A stretch of DNA of 7,292 nucleotides from Jeotgalicoccus sp036782755 (GTDB lineage: Bacteria; Bacillota; Bacilli; Staphylococcales; Salinicoccaceae). The stretch is taken from positions 1 through 7,292 of the forward strand of contig DAIPYL010000067.1 in assembly GCA_036782755.1 (NCBI GenBank). The letters are read 5' to 3'. The stretch's first letter is position 1. Every line of letters begins with the position of its first letter. This document shows, one piece after another, positions 6,323 to 7,292 of the stretch. Made by a program: the position numbers and the translations under genes. A model generated the notes under the pieces. It searched no databases. It was not told the DNA's origin and saw only the letters and a list, made by a program, of their open reading frames with translations.

Positions 6323-7138
6323 TTATACATCCAGCGTGACGCTGATTTCTTCTTCTGTAATCGGGTGGTTGAATGATACTTTGTAGCCGTACAGGTGAAG
6401 GTAGGGTGACGGCGGTCCGCCGTACAATTTATCTCCAACAAGCGGGGCGTTTAAGTGTTTCATGTGCGCACGAATCTGGTGCGTTCGGCCCGTTTCCAGT
6501 TCAATTGTCAGTTCTTCGTATTTATCCGTCACTTTTTTACCAATGATATGAGTAACAGCATCTTTGCCTGTTCTCGTTACATGGAAAATATTTGTGTGCG
6601 GTTTTTTACCAAGGGGTGCGCTGATTTTCTGCGGAGTAATCTTGCTGTTTTTCTTCACGTGTCCCATGTAAATACGTTTAATTTCATTTTCGCTCAGCAT
6701 ATAATCGAGCATTTTCTTCATATATGCATTTTTTGCCATCAGTACCAGTCCTGTCGTATCAATATCCAGACGGTGTACTGGTTCAACATATTCGCTGTCG
6801 ACTGTATTAATAACGTCGTTTACCAATGTATTGTGTTCACCTGGTTCGTTCGGATGGACTTTCTGGCCCGGCGGTTTCGATGCGACAAGCAGGTTTTCAT
6901 CTTCGAAAAGAATCACTGCTTTTTTTGTGCTCTTTTTATAGCTGCTCGGTTCGCTGAAGTCAGGCAGTGTGACTGTGTCACCTGTTTTAAGTTCTGCTTT
7001 AACCGGCTGTGTTTCTTCATTAATGATGATGTCTTTCGACATGCGCAGCCAGTGGAGTTCTTTTTTAGGAATGTGAAGCGCAATCAGCATTGCTTCCAAT
7101 GTTGAACCATTAAATTTCTCAGGTACATTAAATTTCAT
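6323..7138 (-). CDS. RluA/RluD-family RNA pseudouridine synthase
   Basis: Isomerises specific uridines to pseudouridine in structured RNA, usually 23S rRNA in this family; the target here cannot be told from sequence. The 271-residue protein has an N-terminal stretch (about 10-60, with LRMSKDIIINEETQPVKAEL and GDTVTL) resembling a reduced S4-type RNA-binding region. The catalytic domain follows: KPPGQKVHP (88-96), VHRLDIDTTGLVLMAKN (121-137) with predicted catalytic Asp125, KRIYMGHV (154-161), and ETGRTHQIRAHMKHLN (215-230) then PLVGDKLYGG (232-241). The usual HRLDRDTSG motif reads HRLDIDTTG, with Ile after the pair following Asp125. The start is supported by AGGAG (7145-7149) seven bases-scale upstream, inside the preceding gene. 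The thioredoxin-like gene ends one base before this ATG, suggesting coupled translation. Family is sure; the exact paralogue (RluD, YjbO- or YhcT-like) is not. Confidence 0.93.
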   Translation of the reverse strand: MKFNVPEKFNGSTLEAMLIALHIPKKELHWLRMSKDIIINEETQPVKAELKTGDTVTLPDFSEPSSYKKSTKKAVILFEDENLLVASKPPGQKVHPNEPGEHNTLVNDVINTVDSEYVEPVHRLDIDTTGLVLMAKNAYMKKMLDYMLSENEIKRIYMGHVKKNSKITPQKISAPLGKKPHTNIFHVTRTGKDAVTHIIGKKVTDKYEELTIELETGRTHQIRAHMKHLNAPLVGDKLYGGPPSPYLHLYGYKVSFNHPITEEEISVTLDV

Positions 7139-7139
7139 A

Positions 7140-7292
7140 TTATTCTCCTGCCGCTGCTGTCATAAATTCTTCAAAGCCGTCAGCTGATCCCGGGTTGCCT
7201 TCTAATCGTTCAACTTCTTCACCGTCTTCAAAGTAAACAAGTGTCGGTGTAGAGTTGATGTTCCAGTCAGCCCATGCATTTTCATATTCTAA
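7140..7292 (-). CDS. Thioredoxin-like protein, C-terminal part (cut by window edge)
   Basis: Only the last 50 residues lie in the window; the frame is open to the edge and the stop is at 7142-7140. The visible part, NINSTPTLVYFEDGEEVERLEG (residues 11-32 of the fragment, given in pieces: NINSTPT, LVYFEDG, EEVERLEG), matches the second half of a thioredoxin fold: the cis-proline loop TPT (15-17), the following beta strand, the FxDG turn and the next strand, then a C-terminal helix (DGFEEFMTAA). The CxxC active site would be upstream, outside the window, so redox activity cannot be judged. Its last codons contain the ribosome binding site of the pseudouridine synthase gene, and only one base separates stop and start. 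Thioredoxin-like family is likely; the subfamily is unknown. Confidence 0.8.
   Translation of the reverse strand, partial: LEYENAWADWNINSTPTLVYFEDGEEVERLEGNPGSADGFEEFMTAAAGE

Noticed and set aside
6455..7105. 216-residue plus-strand ORF opposite the pseudouridine synthase
   Set aside because: It is rich in Phe and Cys, has no ribosome binding site or recognisable motif, and is the antisense shadow of a clear gene.
1..7292. A novel defence, mobile or biosynthetic system
   Set aside because: All long ORFs belong to known housekeeping families; there are no transposases, integrases, toxin-antitoxin pairs, CRISPR-like repeats or composition breaks visible.

Overview
The window reads as an ordinary chromosomal segment of a moderately AT-rich, low-GC Gram-positive bacterium (Bacillota). 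Strong AGGAGG-type ribosome binding sites, AT-rich spacers and hairpin-plus-T-tract terminators support this. The 192-residue NagB-like protein directly upstream of fumC resembles a gene pair I remember from staphylococci, so Staphylococcaceae or a close relative (for example Jeotgalicoccus, Macrococcus or Salinicoccus) is my best guess. The genus is not settled by the sequence. No mobile element, CRISPR array, tRNA, rRNA or phage gene is visible.

Layout. Bases 1-47 hold nothing I can assign. At 48-216 a minus-strand gene for a 38-residue single-pass membrane peptide has its own ribosome binding site and terminator. A divergent intergenic region (217-423) carries a candidate minus-strand promoter and a plus-strand sigma-B-like promoter. 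Then four plus-strand genes follow: a NagB-fold protein lacking the deaminase catalytic residues (424-1002), class II fumarase fumC (1078-2466), exopolyphosphatase ppx (2477-4003) and polyphosphate kinase ppk (4043-6166). They end at a hairpin terminator at 6186-6215. A second, perfect 16-bp hairpin (6281-6320) is shared with the convergent minus-strand pair at the right end: an RluA/RluD-family pseudouridine synthase (6323-7138) and, one base upstream of it, the C-terminal 50 residues of a thioredoxin-like protein cut by the window edge.

How the genes work together. Ppk makes polyphosphate from ATP and Ppx degrades it, so the pair sets polyphosphate turnover. fumC (fumarate to malate in the TCA cycle) is tied to ppx: the ppx ribosome binding site overlaps the fumC stop codon. 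No terminator is seen between the NagB-like gene and fumC, so a sigma-B-type promoter could feed all four genes. This links a stress-type signal, central carbon metabolism and polyphosphate, but as an inference from layout only. The main points for a second look are the apparent pseudoenzyme, the small membrane peptide, the inverted repeat just ahead of fumC, and the fumC-ppx-ppk linkage.
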